Source: Thermoplasmata archaeon
Lineage (GTDB): Archaea; Thermoplasmatota; Thermoplasmata; SG8-5
Direction of reading: 5' to 3'
DNA: 37,584 nt
Assembly (NCBI GenBank): GCA_028703755.1
Contig: JAQVMG010000003.1
Location: forward strand, 1 to 37,584
Shown in pieces: positions 21,320 to 34,200 of this stretch (positions are counted from its first letter, which is position 1; every line of letters starts with the position of its first letter). The notes beneath the pieces are model-generated. The model was not told where the DNA came from and did no database searches. It saw only the letters and a program-made list of their open reading frames with translations. Both the position numbers and the translations under genes were made by a program.

Positions 21320-24300
21320 CGGACTCATCTCTACCGTCACCGGATTCTGCATCGTCATTAATAGATTTCCTACGGATATGAATCGCCACCAGAACGGAGA
21401 TAACAATGACCATGGCAAGAACGGAAATAATCAGGAGCCATGGCTCGTCACCCTCCGACGGGATGCTCTCAACCACAATTGAGTATTCCCCGGATAGCGG
21501 GGACACAGCATTGTTCACGCCGTCCTGGGCCGTGATATAATATGTGAAATTTCCCTCCGGCTGGGGGTCCAGCGATACGGAGAACATGACCGCCCCGTTT
21601 GTTGCGGTCATGGGTTCGGAAGCATACTGCGCCATGCCGCTGTTCCTGTACCACAGTTCAACCTCAGTCACGCCGATGTTGTCGGTGACATTGGCGAAGA
21701 ACACCGGAACATCTTCGGTTGTGAGGTTCAGAATGGGGGTATGTTCGATGACCGGAGTTTCCAGGTCCATGATCCTGAGGTCATGGTCCAAAAGAACTGG
21801 CCATCTGATGTCTCCCTCCGCATCGGCTGCATTTATGTGGTAATGCAGAGTGGTGGGTTCGGAGAAAGCTGTTTCAAAACTGTAAAAACCGTTTCCAGTG
21901 GGCAACATCGGATGTTCCAGATAAACAAGGTCACCGGACTGCTGCATCGACAGTGTGACATTTTCCACATGCAGATCATCCGAGACAATGGCCACTATCG
22001 TAATGCTCTCTCCAACCGGAGCGGACTCGACACCGATATGCTGAATCACCGGCAGTTGGTTCGTCACAGAAATGTTGGTAATCTGGGTTTGATTGAGGAT
22101 CGATGAATTCAGCCTTGACTGTGCAAAGACCTGAACTGTGCCGCTTAGACTCTGGGCAGGGATAATGCCGGAATATGTTCCATTTTGCATGATTGTGAGG
22201 GGGATTGTCATCATAAGGACATCCTGTGTTCCCCGGTAAAGAAGCTCGATTGCGGCATCCTTTCTGTCGTTTGCAACAACAATATACGCTTCGGTTGACC
22301 GGTTGACTCCCAGAGTATTAACGGTCTTCACGGTAATCTGCGGAATTGTGGTATTGTAAAACACAATGGTGAAAGGATTCAGTTTCGGTTCCGATGCGGG
22401 CAGCGTGGCGTTGTTCCAGCTGGGGTCGCCGGCGGAAATGTAGAAAGAAACATGATCGGGCTCACTGGTGAAACTGACTTCAAAGACACCAGCACCTGCT
22501 GCAGTCATGGGAATTGACTGCCATGATGTCGCATCGGTCCCCAAGAAATTGAAAGCAACATTACTTACATTATAATTGTCCGAAACATTGACGCGAATCG
22601 GCATCATGATGTTGGCCGGTGCCACACCGGTGAAATTCAGGCCTGCAAGAATCGGCAGTTCTCTGTCAACGACCTCGACCATATGGGAGGGGGAAAGGGC
22701 CGGCCATGAGATATTGAACGTTCCGTCTGTGGCATTTATGTAATATTCCAGTGTACCCAAATCGGTCTGCGGAGGTATCTCGGCGGTGAAATTTCCGCGC
22801 CTGCCATCCGCTAAATCGCCGGAGACCATGTCAACCAGGGTGAATGAGGAACCGCCGACAGGTTTGTAGGCCAATTTGACACCGGTGAGGACCAGGTTAT
22901 CCTCGGCATAAACGGAGATGTTGGCAGAGGTATTGTAATCCAACATTTCCGGCGGGACATGCGTAATCATCGGCGTGGACGGGTCATAAACCGGGAATGC
23001 ATGCGACACATTCCCGATGTTTCCGCTTGTGTCGTTGGCTGAAATAGTGTAATGAACTATGCCCGTGGCATCCTGACCTGAAGCATTTGTGTAATGCCAG
23101 TAATAATCGGTGAACGACATCGAAGCATTGTATTCGTCACCGTGGACATCCGTATAATTCAGCCAAGCATATCGGGCGAACCAGGGGTCGATGGTTTCGG
23201 GAATTGAGCAGTTGTAATAGATGAGGGATCCCACGTTCGCCGAGTTGATTGCTGTGTGATAAATTGTGGGAGCTACGGTGTCCGCGCAAACAACCGGGTA
23301 AAATCCACTGACAGGAATCCTTGCGGTATTTCCGCCTGTATCGTTGCAAACGAGATAATATTCCAGAGTTCCAAGATAAAACAGCCTCAGTGTTGTGTTG
23401 TACTCATTCGGATTTCCGGTGGGAAGCATGTGCCTTTCATACAGCTGAGCCGGCGAAACCGAATCGGGAAGCCGATAATACATGTTGACGGCGGAGACAG
23501 CGACATTGTCTGTCGCCGTTGCCAGGAATTCATAATAAACCCAGTTCTCCATGTAGGTTATTGGAGTGTGGGTGAGGACCGGGAAAGTTTGGTCTGTGAT
23601 CCTGATCAGATACGGATTCGATTCCGGGTTGGATGGCGGAAGTGATGCGGTATTATTTCCAACATCGGTTGCCGTGAAGTAGTAAAATAAATCTCCAAGA
23701 CTCTCTTGGACATCAAGGTCCCGTGATGTTGATTGCCCATATATTTGAATGTTGGGTTGCCCATCCCCATTCCAGTCATTTGTTGTTCCATCATCCCTAA
23801 TCATGGAAATCTCATTATACATCGGCTGCCCATTTTTTTTAATGAAAATTTTAACATTCGCCAGCATATAATTTTCGGAGACAGATAACAATATTCTGTA
23901 ATTCTGGCCCAATATAATTTCACTTGGGGATTCATATATGGATGGGATAGGTTCTTGAACATCAGCCAGAGTTATATTTTGAATGCTCTCGGAACCGGTT
24001 CCAACAATGCAGAATGCTTGGCCAAATAATCCCGCTTGGTTAACTGTAACCAAAATTCCGTCATTATAATCAAACCCATTGATAAATGTCGCCAGGTCTT
24101 TCCGATAATAACCTGTGAAATCAGAAATTTGCGATACGGTTTCATTTGTTTCGGTATTGGTGATTGAAGCTACGAAATAGCGTGCATCAGAGGTATCAGG
24201 ATTATTGATATAACCGTGAATAATAAATGTCCTAAGATTCAAAGTCAGGTTTTTTATTTGAAGAGGGTCGTTGGTGACGGCTAAATTAGCAGATGAGGTT

Positions 24301-24605
24301 TGATTATGGTAAACCGCATTGATTGAGAGAATTTGTCCTTCTAGGTAGGGAGGGTTTGAGGGAAAGGAATCGATACCAACCAGATATCGCCCCAAGTTAT
24401 CAGTTGTCGAGTTGAGGGTATCCCCTGTCGCGGTGTTGTTCACAAAAACAGTCACACCGGCAATAGGGGCGGAACTGGTGTCAAATACATACCCATAGAC
24501 AACATGCGGAATCTGGGCATTCATATTCAAGTTTGGCATTGCCAGAGTAAATGCAATGAGGGCTATGAAAAAACAGGTGCAATATCGGGAGGTTATTTTT
24601 GCCAT
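21303..24605 (-). CDS. Large secreted/membrane-anchored protein with carboxypeptidase-regulatory-like N-domain and Ig-like repeats
   Basis: Signal-like N-terminus (CTCFFIALIAFTLAMPNLNMNA), VYGYVFDTSSAPIAGVTVFVNNT...DNLGRYLVGI, repeated 'V(T)H(T)P...N(V/I)SV...DN..V..V.L.Y(R)' modules, C-terminal TM plus charged tail WLLIISVLAMVIVISVLVAIHIRRKS. Confidence 0.88.
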   Translation of the reverse strand: MAKITSRYCTCFFIALIAFTLAMPNLNMNAQIPHVVYGYVFDTSSAPIAGVTVFVNNTATGDTLNSTTDNLGRYLVGIDSFPSNPPYLEGQILSINAVYHNQTSSANLAVTNDPLQIKNLTLNLRTFIIHGYINNPDTSDARYFVASITNTETNETVSQISDFTGYYRKDLATFINGFDYNDGILVTVNQAGLFGQAFCIVGTGSESIQNITLADVQEPIPSIYESPSEIILGQNYRILLSVSENYMLANVKIFIKKNGQPMYNEISMIRDDGTTNDWNGDGQPNIQIYGQSTSRDLDVQESLGDLFYYFTATDVGNNTASLPPSNPESNPYLIRITDQTFPVLTHTPITYMENWVYYEFLATATDNVAVSAVNMYYRLPDSVSPAQLYERHMLPTGNPNEYNTTLRLFYLGTLEYYLVCNDTGGNTARIPVSGFYPVVCADTVAPTIYHTAINSANVGSLIYYNCSIPETIDPWFARYAWLNYTDVHGDEYNASMSFTDYYWHYTNASGQDATGIVHYTISANDTSGNIGNVSHAFPVYDPSTPMITHVPPEMLDYNTSANISVYAEDNLVLTGVKLAYKPVGGSSFTLVDMVSGDLADGRRGNFTAEIPPQTDLGTLEYYINATDGTFNISWPALSPSHMVEVVDRELPILAGLNFTGVAPANIMMPIRVNVSDNYNVSNVAFNFLGTDATSWQSIPMTAAGAGVFEVSFTSEPDHVSFYISAGDPSWNNATLPASEPKLNPFTIVFYNTTIPQITVKTVNTLGVNRSTEAYIVVANDRKDAAIELLYRGTQDVLMMTIPLTIMQNGTYSGIIPAQSLSGTVQVFAQSRLNSSILNQTQITNISVTNQLPVIQHIGVESAPVGESITIVAIVSDDLHVENVTLSMQQSGDLVYLEHPMLPTGNGFYSFETAFSEPTTLHYHINAADAEGDIRWPVLLDHDLRIMDLETPVIEHTPILNLTTEDVPVFFANVTDNIGVTEVELWYRNSGMAQYASEPMTATNGAVMFSVSLDPQPEGNFTYYITAQDGVNNAVSPLSGEYSIVVESIPSEGDEPWLLIISVLAMVIVISVLVAIHIRRKSINDDAESGDGRDESDEITG

Positions 24606-24616
24606 CCAGCGCCCTC

Positions 24617-25180
24617 TTATTTACGTCCGCGCCGCCTTTCAACTTTGCGCGGCTTTTCGTCCTTGCGCAGCTTTTCATCCAAGTCCTCTTTGTCATTCCC
24701 CGAACGGATTAGAAAGATTCCGAATATGAACACAGATACCAGAATGACCGTCAAAATGATTCCAAATGGGGATGTCAGTGTGTCCAACAAACCGGTTTTT
24801 TCTGTATATGTTATATTACCCCAGGCAGACAGTCCGGTTACCTTCACCGTGGTGCTTGCAACTTCGTCAGTAATATTGTATGACAGAGTTACAGTTGAAT
24901 TCAAAAACAGACCGCCGGGTTCGTTGGCCGCTATCCAAATGGTGTATTTTCCGTACGCATCAGTAGTAGTGTTCCAGGTCATTGGAGCGATATCCTGGGT
25001 TTCCATATCGTATATTTCACCGGTAATATAGATCGTTGCAAGTGGTATAGGTATCCCAGAATCATCTTTGAGGTATCCCTGGAACTTGAAGGGATATGCT
25101 TCGCACTGATTAGGCAATGCGGATAATACCAGTATGGTTGAGATTAATGAAATAATCATCAATCTATAAACTGGCGGCAT
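24617..25180 (-). CDS. Small secreted/TM protein with carboxypeptidase-regulatory-like domain
   Basis: N-terminal signal-like segment, GYLKDDSGIPIPLATIYITGEIYD...TTTDAYGKYTIWIAA, C-terminal TM (SPFGIILTVILVSVFIFGIFLI), Lys/Arg-rich tail. GGAGG lies upstream; start overlaps the stop of the giant gene. Confidence 0.85.
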   Translation of the reverse strand: MPPVYRLMIISLISTILVLSALPNQCEAYPFKFQGYLKDDSGIPIPLATIYITGEIYDMETQDIAPMTWNTTTDAYGKYTIWIAANEPGGLFLNSTVTLSYNITDEVASTTVKVTGLSAWGNITYTEKTGLLDTLTSPFGIILTVILVSVFIFGIFLIRSGNDKEDLDEKLRKDEKPRKVERRRGRK

Positions 25181-25268
25181 TCTCAGTTTTCCTCCTCTTT
25201 CTTCTGAAGAGAACTACGAGCACCAGCACCGCGATTATCGGTAGGACCACAGCAGTGAATTCGGGAAT
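25164..25268 (-). other. PEF-CTERM-like sorting signal
   Basis: C-terminus IPEFTAVVLPIIAVLVLVVLFRRKRRKTENAASL: PEF motif, hydrophobic TM, basic cluster. Confidence 0.65.
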
Positions 25269-28200
25269 CTCGGAAAGGATGACATCCACCTGCCGGTTCG
25301 GGAATTCCATTTCGGAATCATCGAAATCATAGAGGTCGATCACCGCAGAGCTGTTACCGCCGTAATAGAGGCCGTCCGTTGCATTGACCGTCAACGCCTC
25401 GCCGTGCATGTATCCGGAATAGAGTGTCGCAAGGTCCACCTGGTATATGCCGTTTCCGTCAGTGATCGCAATCACTGTCTCGAATGTCGTTTGGTCTGTG
25501 ACCTGAACTATCGCGTCGGTTACCCTAGATTCCTTTTGAGCTGAGTATATCGTACCCCATACGAAGTAGGGAGGCAGTCTTACCGGGATGTCGTATATTC
25601 CCGACCGGTTCTCATTGCCGTTGGAATCTTCGACCCAGATGAAGTAGGAGACGAAGCCCTTGTACGGCTGCATCGTCCTGTTGTCTGCAAGCCTGTAAAT
25701 GCCGCTGCGGTTCGCCGATATGTCATAGGGGGACATTTCTGCAGACCACTGGGTGCCGTCAATGTTCGTGAAGTAAAGTATTACCGTCACGATGTTCGCA
25801 TTGTCGAAGCTTATTACCGTACCAGAGAGGACGAATTCCTCACCGGCCCAGACGAAGTCCAGCGGGATGGAGGTGACCATCGGGGGCTGCTGCTCGATAC
25901 CGCCGGTTATCATGGTAGTCCACGTTGCCGAGACAGCCGGGAAAGCCTGGCCGATGAGGTTTCTGTATTGCAGGTTGACCGTGTTGAGGATGGATGTACC
26001 GAATGAGGCCGTGACCGTCAGGGTCACGACAATCGTGCCTGACTGGCCGGGTGCCATGTTGGCAAAGGTCCAGACATTGTTGCCGGATGTCGGAGCAGGG
26101 ACGGCGCTGACGAAAGCGGTTCCGGCGGGGTATGTTTCGGTGAGTGTGATAAGCGAGGCCCAACCGTCTCCAATGTTCGTGTAGCTGATGGTGTATTGGA
26201 TAGTCGCTCCTGAGGGTGCTGTCACAGGTCCGGTCTTTTCCACAGTCAGCTGCGGCCGTATTACGGATGTTCTGAAGTTGGCGCTGACAAAGTCCTGCGG
26301 GATGCCGCCTTCATTGCTATAATAAGCGAAGACTCTGTTCATCACGGCGGTCAGAATCACATTTGTGCTGTAATTACCCAGCCGTGCCGATACGGTGAAA
26401 GTGATATTTTCACCCGGCGCGAGCACTGTGAAGTTCCAGATGTAATCATCGAATGTAGGCGGTACAGAGGAGCTGACATATGTGAGCCAGCTTGGATAAA
26501 GGTCAGCTACGGATATGCCCGTCGCGTTTCCGTCGCCTATGTTTCGGATGGTCACGGTATACGTGATAACTTCGCCATGGTAAGCGGTTGCAGGTCCGGT
26601 CTTAGATATTGTAAGCAGCGGGGAAACTATCCTGGTCATTGCTTCGGCCATGAGCTGGGGTTTCGTGTTGCCGGCTACATCCTCGTAGTCCACCAGTGCG
26701 GTGTTGACCAATGTTCCGACAGAACCGTTGCTGACAGTCACATTGATGAATAGAGTTCCATACCAACCGGCAGGTATGACGGGCAATGTCCAGGTGTCGT
26801 TTGATGGCCCGTCAGGCATTTCAGACGAGTTGAGGAAAGTCGTGCCAAGTGCGTATATGTCTGTCAGGACCACATTGTAGGCGTCTCCTTGGCCGATGTT
26901 TTCGAGTGTGATTTCATAGAGTATTGTGCCTCCGACGCTTACCGTCGGAGAGGCGGTCTTGGTGATTACCAGCATCGGGTCGGCGACAAAAGTTGTCGCA
27001 TTGGCCGATACCTGGGTCTGTGGTTCCCGGGCCGCATCCTCGTAATCTGCATAGGCGAAGTTGACGATGTTTCCCTGGACATAGGACGTGACCATCACAG
27101 TTATTGTGACCAGCCATGATTCGCCCGGGGTGAGTGTGCCTATAAGCCAGACATTGCTGCCGAAGCTCGGAGTGACTGTTGCAAAGATGAATGTGACCTC
27201 TGCGGGGTAGTTCTCAGTCACAACGACATTCTCGGCATTGGCCATACCTATGTTCGTAACGTTGATGGTGTAGCTAACGGTGCCGTTGTTAACTGTTGTC
27301 GCAGTTGCATTCTTGACAATGCTCAGCAGGGGATCCAGCACGGTTGTGATTGCGCTGTCCTGAACCTGAGGCCTGACTGTGCCTGCGGCATTCCGGTAAT
27401 CGAGGGTTGCGGTGTTGTTCAGCATTGTGTCGCTGGGCACATCGGTGTTTACAATTACGCGCACTGTTATCGAGCCATCTGTTCCGGGAGCGACGCTGGC
27501 TATGTTCCAGACATTGTTGCCGACGCTCGGTGCGGGGATTGAACTGTCGAAGGTCACGCCAACCGGGTATGATTCGGTTATGATTACGTTAAGTGCATAG
27601 GCATTTCCCGAATTGAAGTAAGTAATGACATATTCAATGTACTGGCCTGAGTTAGCATTGGCCGGACCGGTCTTGTCGATGGTCATGACTGCATCCGTTA
27701 CCCTGGTCACGAAGGACGATATCTGGGTTGGCAGCTGGGCACCTGCGCCATTGGTGTAGTTGAGGTAAGCAGTATTTGTCAGGAAGGTGCCAACCGAGAC
27801 ACCTGTTGCCGTGAAGGTGACTGTGAGAGAGACTGTTGCGCCGGCTGCCACTGTGCCGAGGTTCCAGGTTATGCGCCTGTTGCCAACATCGTGGCTCGCC
27901 CATGTAACCGATGAAGCTGTCGGAGTGAGACCTGCAGGGTAAACATCCTGTATGCGTACATTGCTTGCCTGGCCGCTGCCGATGTTCCGGTATGTTATGG
28001 TGTACATGAAGGTCTGGCCGGGGTTGATTTCCTCGGGGCCTGTCTTGGAAACGGTCATGCTGGGTCCTGCGAACACAGTGGAAGCGGATGCGTATACATC
28101 GGGCAATGCAGTTCCGTTCAATGCCTGATAACTTGCTGCCACGCGGTTCACGGCGGTTCCGAAGGCGGATGGAATCGCGCGAACTGTGATTGTGATAATC

Positions 28201-31200
28201 CTAGTCTGGCCGGGGTTGATGCTTCCCAGATTCCAGATATTGGCTCCGGTCAGTAGGTTGCTCGGAGCGGGGGTTGAACTGATGAATATGACCTGGCTGG
28301 GGTAAGTTTCAGTCACAACTACATTCGCGGCGATGCCTGGGCCGATGTTGGTCACTGTAATCGTGTAAAGCAGCAGCGCACCAGGCGAAGCTGTGGCCGG
28401 CGCAGTTTTCTGTATCTGGAGCATCGGGCCTGAGACGGTTGTGCTGGCTCTTGCGTAGATTGTGAAGCTATTGGCAAGGTTGTCTGTGTAATCCATCTGC
28501 ACATTGTTGACAAGTGTACCGGTAGCTGTGGGGTCAATGAGTATGAACAGGGTGATTGTGGTACCCTGTCCGGCCGGAATGGTGTTGTAGAACCATGTGT
28601 TCGGCGTGGCAATGTCAGGTGCAATGATGCCGTAGATGGGCAATCCGACAACGGTTGTGAGTGCCGGGAATGTTTCTGTGACAAGGACGTTTACAGCATC
28701 GAACAGCGAGGGATTCTGGATGGTTATTACATATTCGATTGTGTCGCCCGGGTTCGCGGAGAGAGGTGCGGTCTTGGTGATGGTCATTATGACCTGCGAG
28801 ATGAGTGTTGTGGCACTTGCTGATTCCTGGGGCAGTGAATATCCGCCGGCAGTCTCGTAATCAAGGGTGACCGAGTTAACAAGTGAGGAGCCTGCTAGCG
28901 CAGCGACGACAACATTGATCGTTATCGTGCCTACACCGCCTGCCGGGACCGATGCGATGGTCCACACGTTGTCAGTCGGAACATCCGGGGCCGGAACTGC
29001 GCTGAAGAATGTGACCAAACCGGGGTATGTCTCTGTGATTACAACATTGTATGCCGTGTCAGTGCCGGTGTTCTCGTAAGTGATTGTGTACACCATGTTG
29101 CCGGTGGGACCGAACATGGCCGGTGCTGATTTATAAACAGACATGGCCGGACCGATGACGTCGGTATAGGCCTCGGCATATTCGTTGGGCTGACCGGTGT
29201 AGCTGACTGTTACATTGTTCACCAGAGTGCCTGACGCGCCGACGTTGACTGAAACATTGACGTATATAACGTATGAGGCGCTTGCCGCAAGGTTGCCGAC
29301 GTTCCATATGGTGTTTGGAACGCTCGGAGCCGGCGTCGCATTCACGAATGTAACGGATGGGTCATAGGATTCTGTGACAGTGACGCCAATTGCGCCGACG
29401 GTGCCTATGTTGGTGACCGTAATTGTGTACATAATAATCTCGGAAACCGAGGCGGTCGCAGGTGCGGTCTTGGACACTGCAAGCAGAGGTGTGGCCGGGA
29501 TTGGGACCAATGTGTCAACAGTGTCCCAAACCGTCGGCTGGGCAATGCCGGCCAGGTTCTCATAACCTAGTGTAACATTGTTGATGCGGTGTGTGGCGAT
29601 GTTTGCCTGGAATGTCACGTTGATGAATATGTAACCACTCTGGCCGGGTGCAACGTTGCCGATGTTCCATATCGTGTTTGGAACTGTCGGGACCGGGTTG
29701 GAGTTGACGAATACCGTGCCAGCTGGGTAGCTTTCGGTTATGACAACGTTCTGGGCTGTGTCCGTGCCGGTATTCTCATAGTGGATTGTGTACATTACCG
29801 GCGCTCCGACTGTGGATGTTGCTGGCCCTGTCTTTTCAATCGTCATGAGCGGGTTGATGACGTTCACGTTCACCATTGCCCGGACCGGAGTCTGCGGGAC
29901 GTTGGCGGTGTTGTTGTAGTAAATCGTAGCAACGTTGGAAAGCATGCCAAGGAAACCGGCGTTGACTGTGACGGTTATTGTTATTGTGCCGGTTGCTCCG
30001 GGTGCCAGGTTGCCCAAGCCCCAGAGGTTGTCGCCTGCGCCGGGGTTTGAGGGCGCCGGCACCGAGCCGACGAATGTTACACCGGCGGGGTAGGACTCAA
30101 CGACCCACACGTTCTGGGCCGTGTCCAGGCCGACGTTCTGATAGGTAATCGTGTATGTGAAGGTCTGGCCGGGATTCGCCTGGGTTACGCTGGAAATCTT
30201 TGTGATTGTCATGAGCGGTCCCTGGAGAACGGTCTGGCAGGAATCAGAGACAGTCGGCTGCTGTTGGCCCGCCGCGTCGGTGTAATTGGCATAAGCCCAG
30301 TTTGTCAGGACGCTGTCGGTTGCCAGCGGATCTACCTGGACGGTTATCGTTATCGTCTCGGTTCCGCCTGCAGCTATCTGTGAGAATGTCCATGTTCCGT
30401 CCATGTTCCTGGCCGGGGTTGATGAAATGAATGAAACGCTTGCCGGGAAGCTGTCCGTAACAGTCACATTGTAGGCCCATCCGGTTCCGGTGTTGGTCAC
30501 GGTTACGGTGTAGGTTATTGTTCCGCCGACAACCGCTGTTGTGCTGCCTGTCTTGGTTATGGTCAGAATCGGGTCTTCTATCAGGGTTGTCGCAGTATCC
30601 CTTATCGGCACCTGAAGCTCACCGTTGGCATCCTCATAGGACGCGTCAACAGTGTTGGTGAGAAGGGTTCCGTCCGCGACATTGGCATCAATGATAACGG
30701 TTATTGTGAGCGTGACTGTGTTGCCCGGGGCGATCATCGCAAAGAGCCATACTGAGTCGCTCATCTGGGTCGGCGCGCCGGTCGAGATGTATGAGACATA
30801 GCTCACTCCGGCCGGGTAGGTCTCCTGGACGATTACGTTGTATGCCGGGGCGTCGCCGAGGTTCAGGATGGTAATGGTGTAGGTTATCGTCTGGCCTGAG
30901 TTTGCCGCCGACGGGGCGGACTTGCTGATGGTCAGGTAGGGGTCGACGACCGTGGTTGTTGCAGTTGCCTCAACCGGCAATTGCGGTTCTCCGGACCCGT
31001 CATCGTATTCGCAGATAGCGAGGTTCACAAGGGCTCCAACGGCATTGGCATTCACGGTTACGGTTATTGTGATTATTCCGCTTGCACCGACGGCCAAGGT
31101 TCCGATGTTCCATGTATTGTTGGCCGGAGCTGGAGCGGGTATGGCGCTCTGGTACGCAACGCCAGCTGGGTATGTTTCATTGATCCAGACGTTGTATGCA

Positions 31201-34200
31201 TCTGCGGTTCCGTTGTTCCAGTAGTAGATAGAATAGGTGATTGCTTCACCTGAATTGGCATACTGCGGTGCAGTCTTGACCATTGTTATCAGCGGGTCGT
31301 CAATGTGAGTCAGGGCGGTCGCAACCAGCCGTGGCCGGGCGATATCCACTCCGCTCTCATAATCAAGTGTCGCGGAGTTGAGGAGCCATCCCGAAGCGGT
31401 TGTGCTCACGAGCACAGTGATGTTTATGTAGTGCCAGATACCGTCTGCCGGTACGGTGGCAAAGTACCACTGGTTGTCTGTCGGGAATATCGGTGCTGGC
31501 ACGGAGCTCAGGAAGCTGACTCCGGCTGGGTATGACTCGGTAATTGTTACATCATATGCTGCATCTGTTCCGACATTCCGGTATCTCAGAGAGTAGGTTA
31601 CCGTCTGACCGGTGTTGGCCGTCGCCGGCGCAGTCTTCTCGAACTGCATCTGCGGCAGAGTGACGTTGGTTATCGCATATATGGTCACCGGGTCCATGGC
31701 CATTCCTGCCTCATTATAATATGTGGCAATGGCCGTGTTAATTAGGGTGCCGGTTGCATCGGTGTTCACCTGGACCGTTATCGTAACTGACCAGGATGCG
31801 CCCGGATTAAGGGTGCCAATGTCCCAGAGGTTGGTGGTAAGCGGGCGCGGCGCGATGGTTGCGGTGATGTATGTGACACCGGCCGGGTAAATTTCCTCGA
31901 CGACGACATTGTAAGCAGGGGCATCTCCGTTGTTGGTGAGTGTGACTGTGTAAGTTATGATTTCACCAGGGTTGGCTTCTGCGGGAGCGGTCTTGACAAT
32001 GGCTAGGTCCGGTGAAATTATGTCAGTCGAGGCTGTATCCCATTCAACGGGCAGAATTGTTCCTACCTCATTCTCATAGGTCACGGTTGCGTTGTTCACC
32101 AGTGTTCCTGTGGCAAGCAATGAGATGTGGACGGTTATGTCAACCGACCATGAATCGCCAGGTGCCAGGGCGGGAATGAACCATACATTGTCGAATAGGA
32201 GATATGGTGCGATTGTGGCGGAAACGAAAGTTACGTTGGCCGGGTAATATTCCCTAACGATCACATCGATAGCCCAGGCGGTTCCGACATTTTCAACCCA
32301 TAACGTGTAAGTTATGTTCTGGCCCGGGTTGGCTGTCGCTGGTGCGGTCTTGTAGATTACCAGGAGCGGATTCACGATGCTGGTGTTCCACCATGCTGTG
32401 TCGGCGGGTTTGGCCTGGCCGGCTGCGTCTCTGTAGGTTACAGTGACCCGGTTCGCGATTCCAACGGTTGCGGACATGGAAACATTTACTGTCACCCATA
32501 TCACATATGTGGCGTTCGGTGCCAGGGTTCCGATGTACCAGACATTGTTGCCTGTTGTCGGGTAAGGTGTTGCGTCGAAGAAAGCGGTCAACGCGGGGTA
32601 TGTTTCAGTGACTGTGACGTTGTAGGCGGTTGCCGGACCGATGTTGCTGACGGTAATTGAATATGTTATCTGGCTGCCCGGGTTTGTCTGTATCGGGCCG
32701 GTCTTTGTTATGACCACGTAGGGATCGTTGACAAGAGTCTCGACTGTGTCATTCACATCGGGCCATGGCTGGCCTTCGGTGTTCTCATATCCGACGGTAA
32801 CTGTGTTGACCAGGATTCCGACTGCGGATACCTGCACGAGCACGTTCACGGTTATCACGACAGTCGCACCTGCGGCAATCGTAGCAAAGAACCAGGTGGC
32901 GTTGCCCGAACCGATTACAGGGGCCGGAACCGCGCTGACGAAGGTCACGCCGGCCGGGTAGGTATCATTGACCCAGACATTCTCTGCGGCTGCGTCTCCG
33001 AGGTTCTCGATGGTTATGGTGTAAGTTATCGTTTGACCGGTGTTTGCCATGGCCGGACCGTCCTTTGCGACGGTCAGGAAAGGCCCTGTAACGCCAGTGA
33101 AGTGGTTGTCGCTGACCCTGAGCTGCTGAACGTTTGCAGCGTTCCGATAATCTGCATATGCCCAGTTCTCGATTACAACCGCGCCGGTGAGAACGCGGAC
33201 CGTGACATTTATCCAGCCGCCTTCGCCGGGTGACAGGGTGCCGACATTCCAGATGTTATTGCCGATGCTCGGAGCCGGAACTGCGCTGACGAAGGTCACG
33301 AACGGATCGTAATCTTCTGAGATTATGACGTTGTAAGCAGTGCCGTCACCGATATTGACGTAATAGATTGTATATGTAATCAGGGAACCGATGTTTGCAG
33401 TCGCCGGACCTGTCTTGTCGATTGTCAGCAGCGGATCGCCGACTGCGGTTTCAGCCGTGGCATTGACCTGTGGCTGTTCTATACCGGCTGCATTTGAGTA
33501 TTCCAATGTGGCGCGGTTGATGACAGATGTGCCGGCTGTGAACAGGATTCTGACTGTAATGTTTATTGAGACAGACATGCCAGCCGGAACATTTCCTATG
33601 TTCCAGATATTGTCCCCGGCTCCGGAGTTGGTCGGGACCGGTATGGCACTCATGAAGGTTACATCGGCGGGGTAGGTTTCCGTGATGGTGACATTGTAAG
33701 CCACATCATTTCCGATGTTCGTGTAAGTGAGCGTGTATGTGATGAAGTCTCCCCGGTTTGCGCTGGACGGTGCAGTCTTCTCGAGGGTCATGAGCGGGTT
33801 GATTACCTGTGTCGGGGCGCCTGCCTGGACATCGGGCATTTCATGGCCGAACTGGGTTGTGTATTCCAGGACTGCGGTGTTGTTCACCCATCCGGATGTT
33901 GCGGTGACCTGAACTGTGATGGTTATGACGAAGCTGGCACCGGGTGCGACAGTGACAATCCACCAGACATTTGTTCCGACGCTCGGTGCCGGAACCGCGC
34001 TCACGAAGTCCACTCCTGGGTGGTACGTTTCAGTTATTACCAGGTTGTGGGCGGTTGCTGTGCCTGTGTTTGTGTAAGTCAGCGTGTAGGTGATGTTCTC
34101 GCCCGTGTTGGCTGTCGCCGGGGCGGTCTTCACAAGGGTCATCATGGGGTACACGATGTCGGTGGTCCACTGGGCAACTTCATCCGGGAATGTAACGGCT

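Noticed and set aside
29589-30050. 153-aa plus-strand ORF (and others opposite the repeat array, e.g. 25792-26184, 33843-34241)
   Set aside because: Antisense products of the DUF11 repeats; they recur because the repeats recur and lack independent features.
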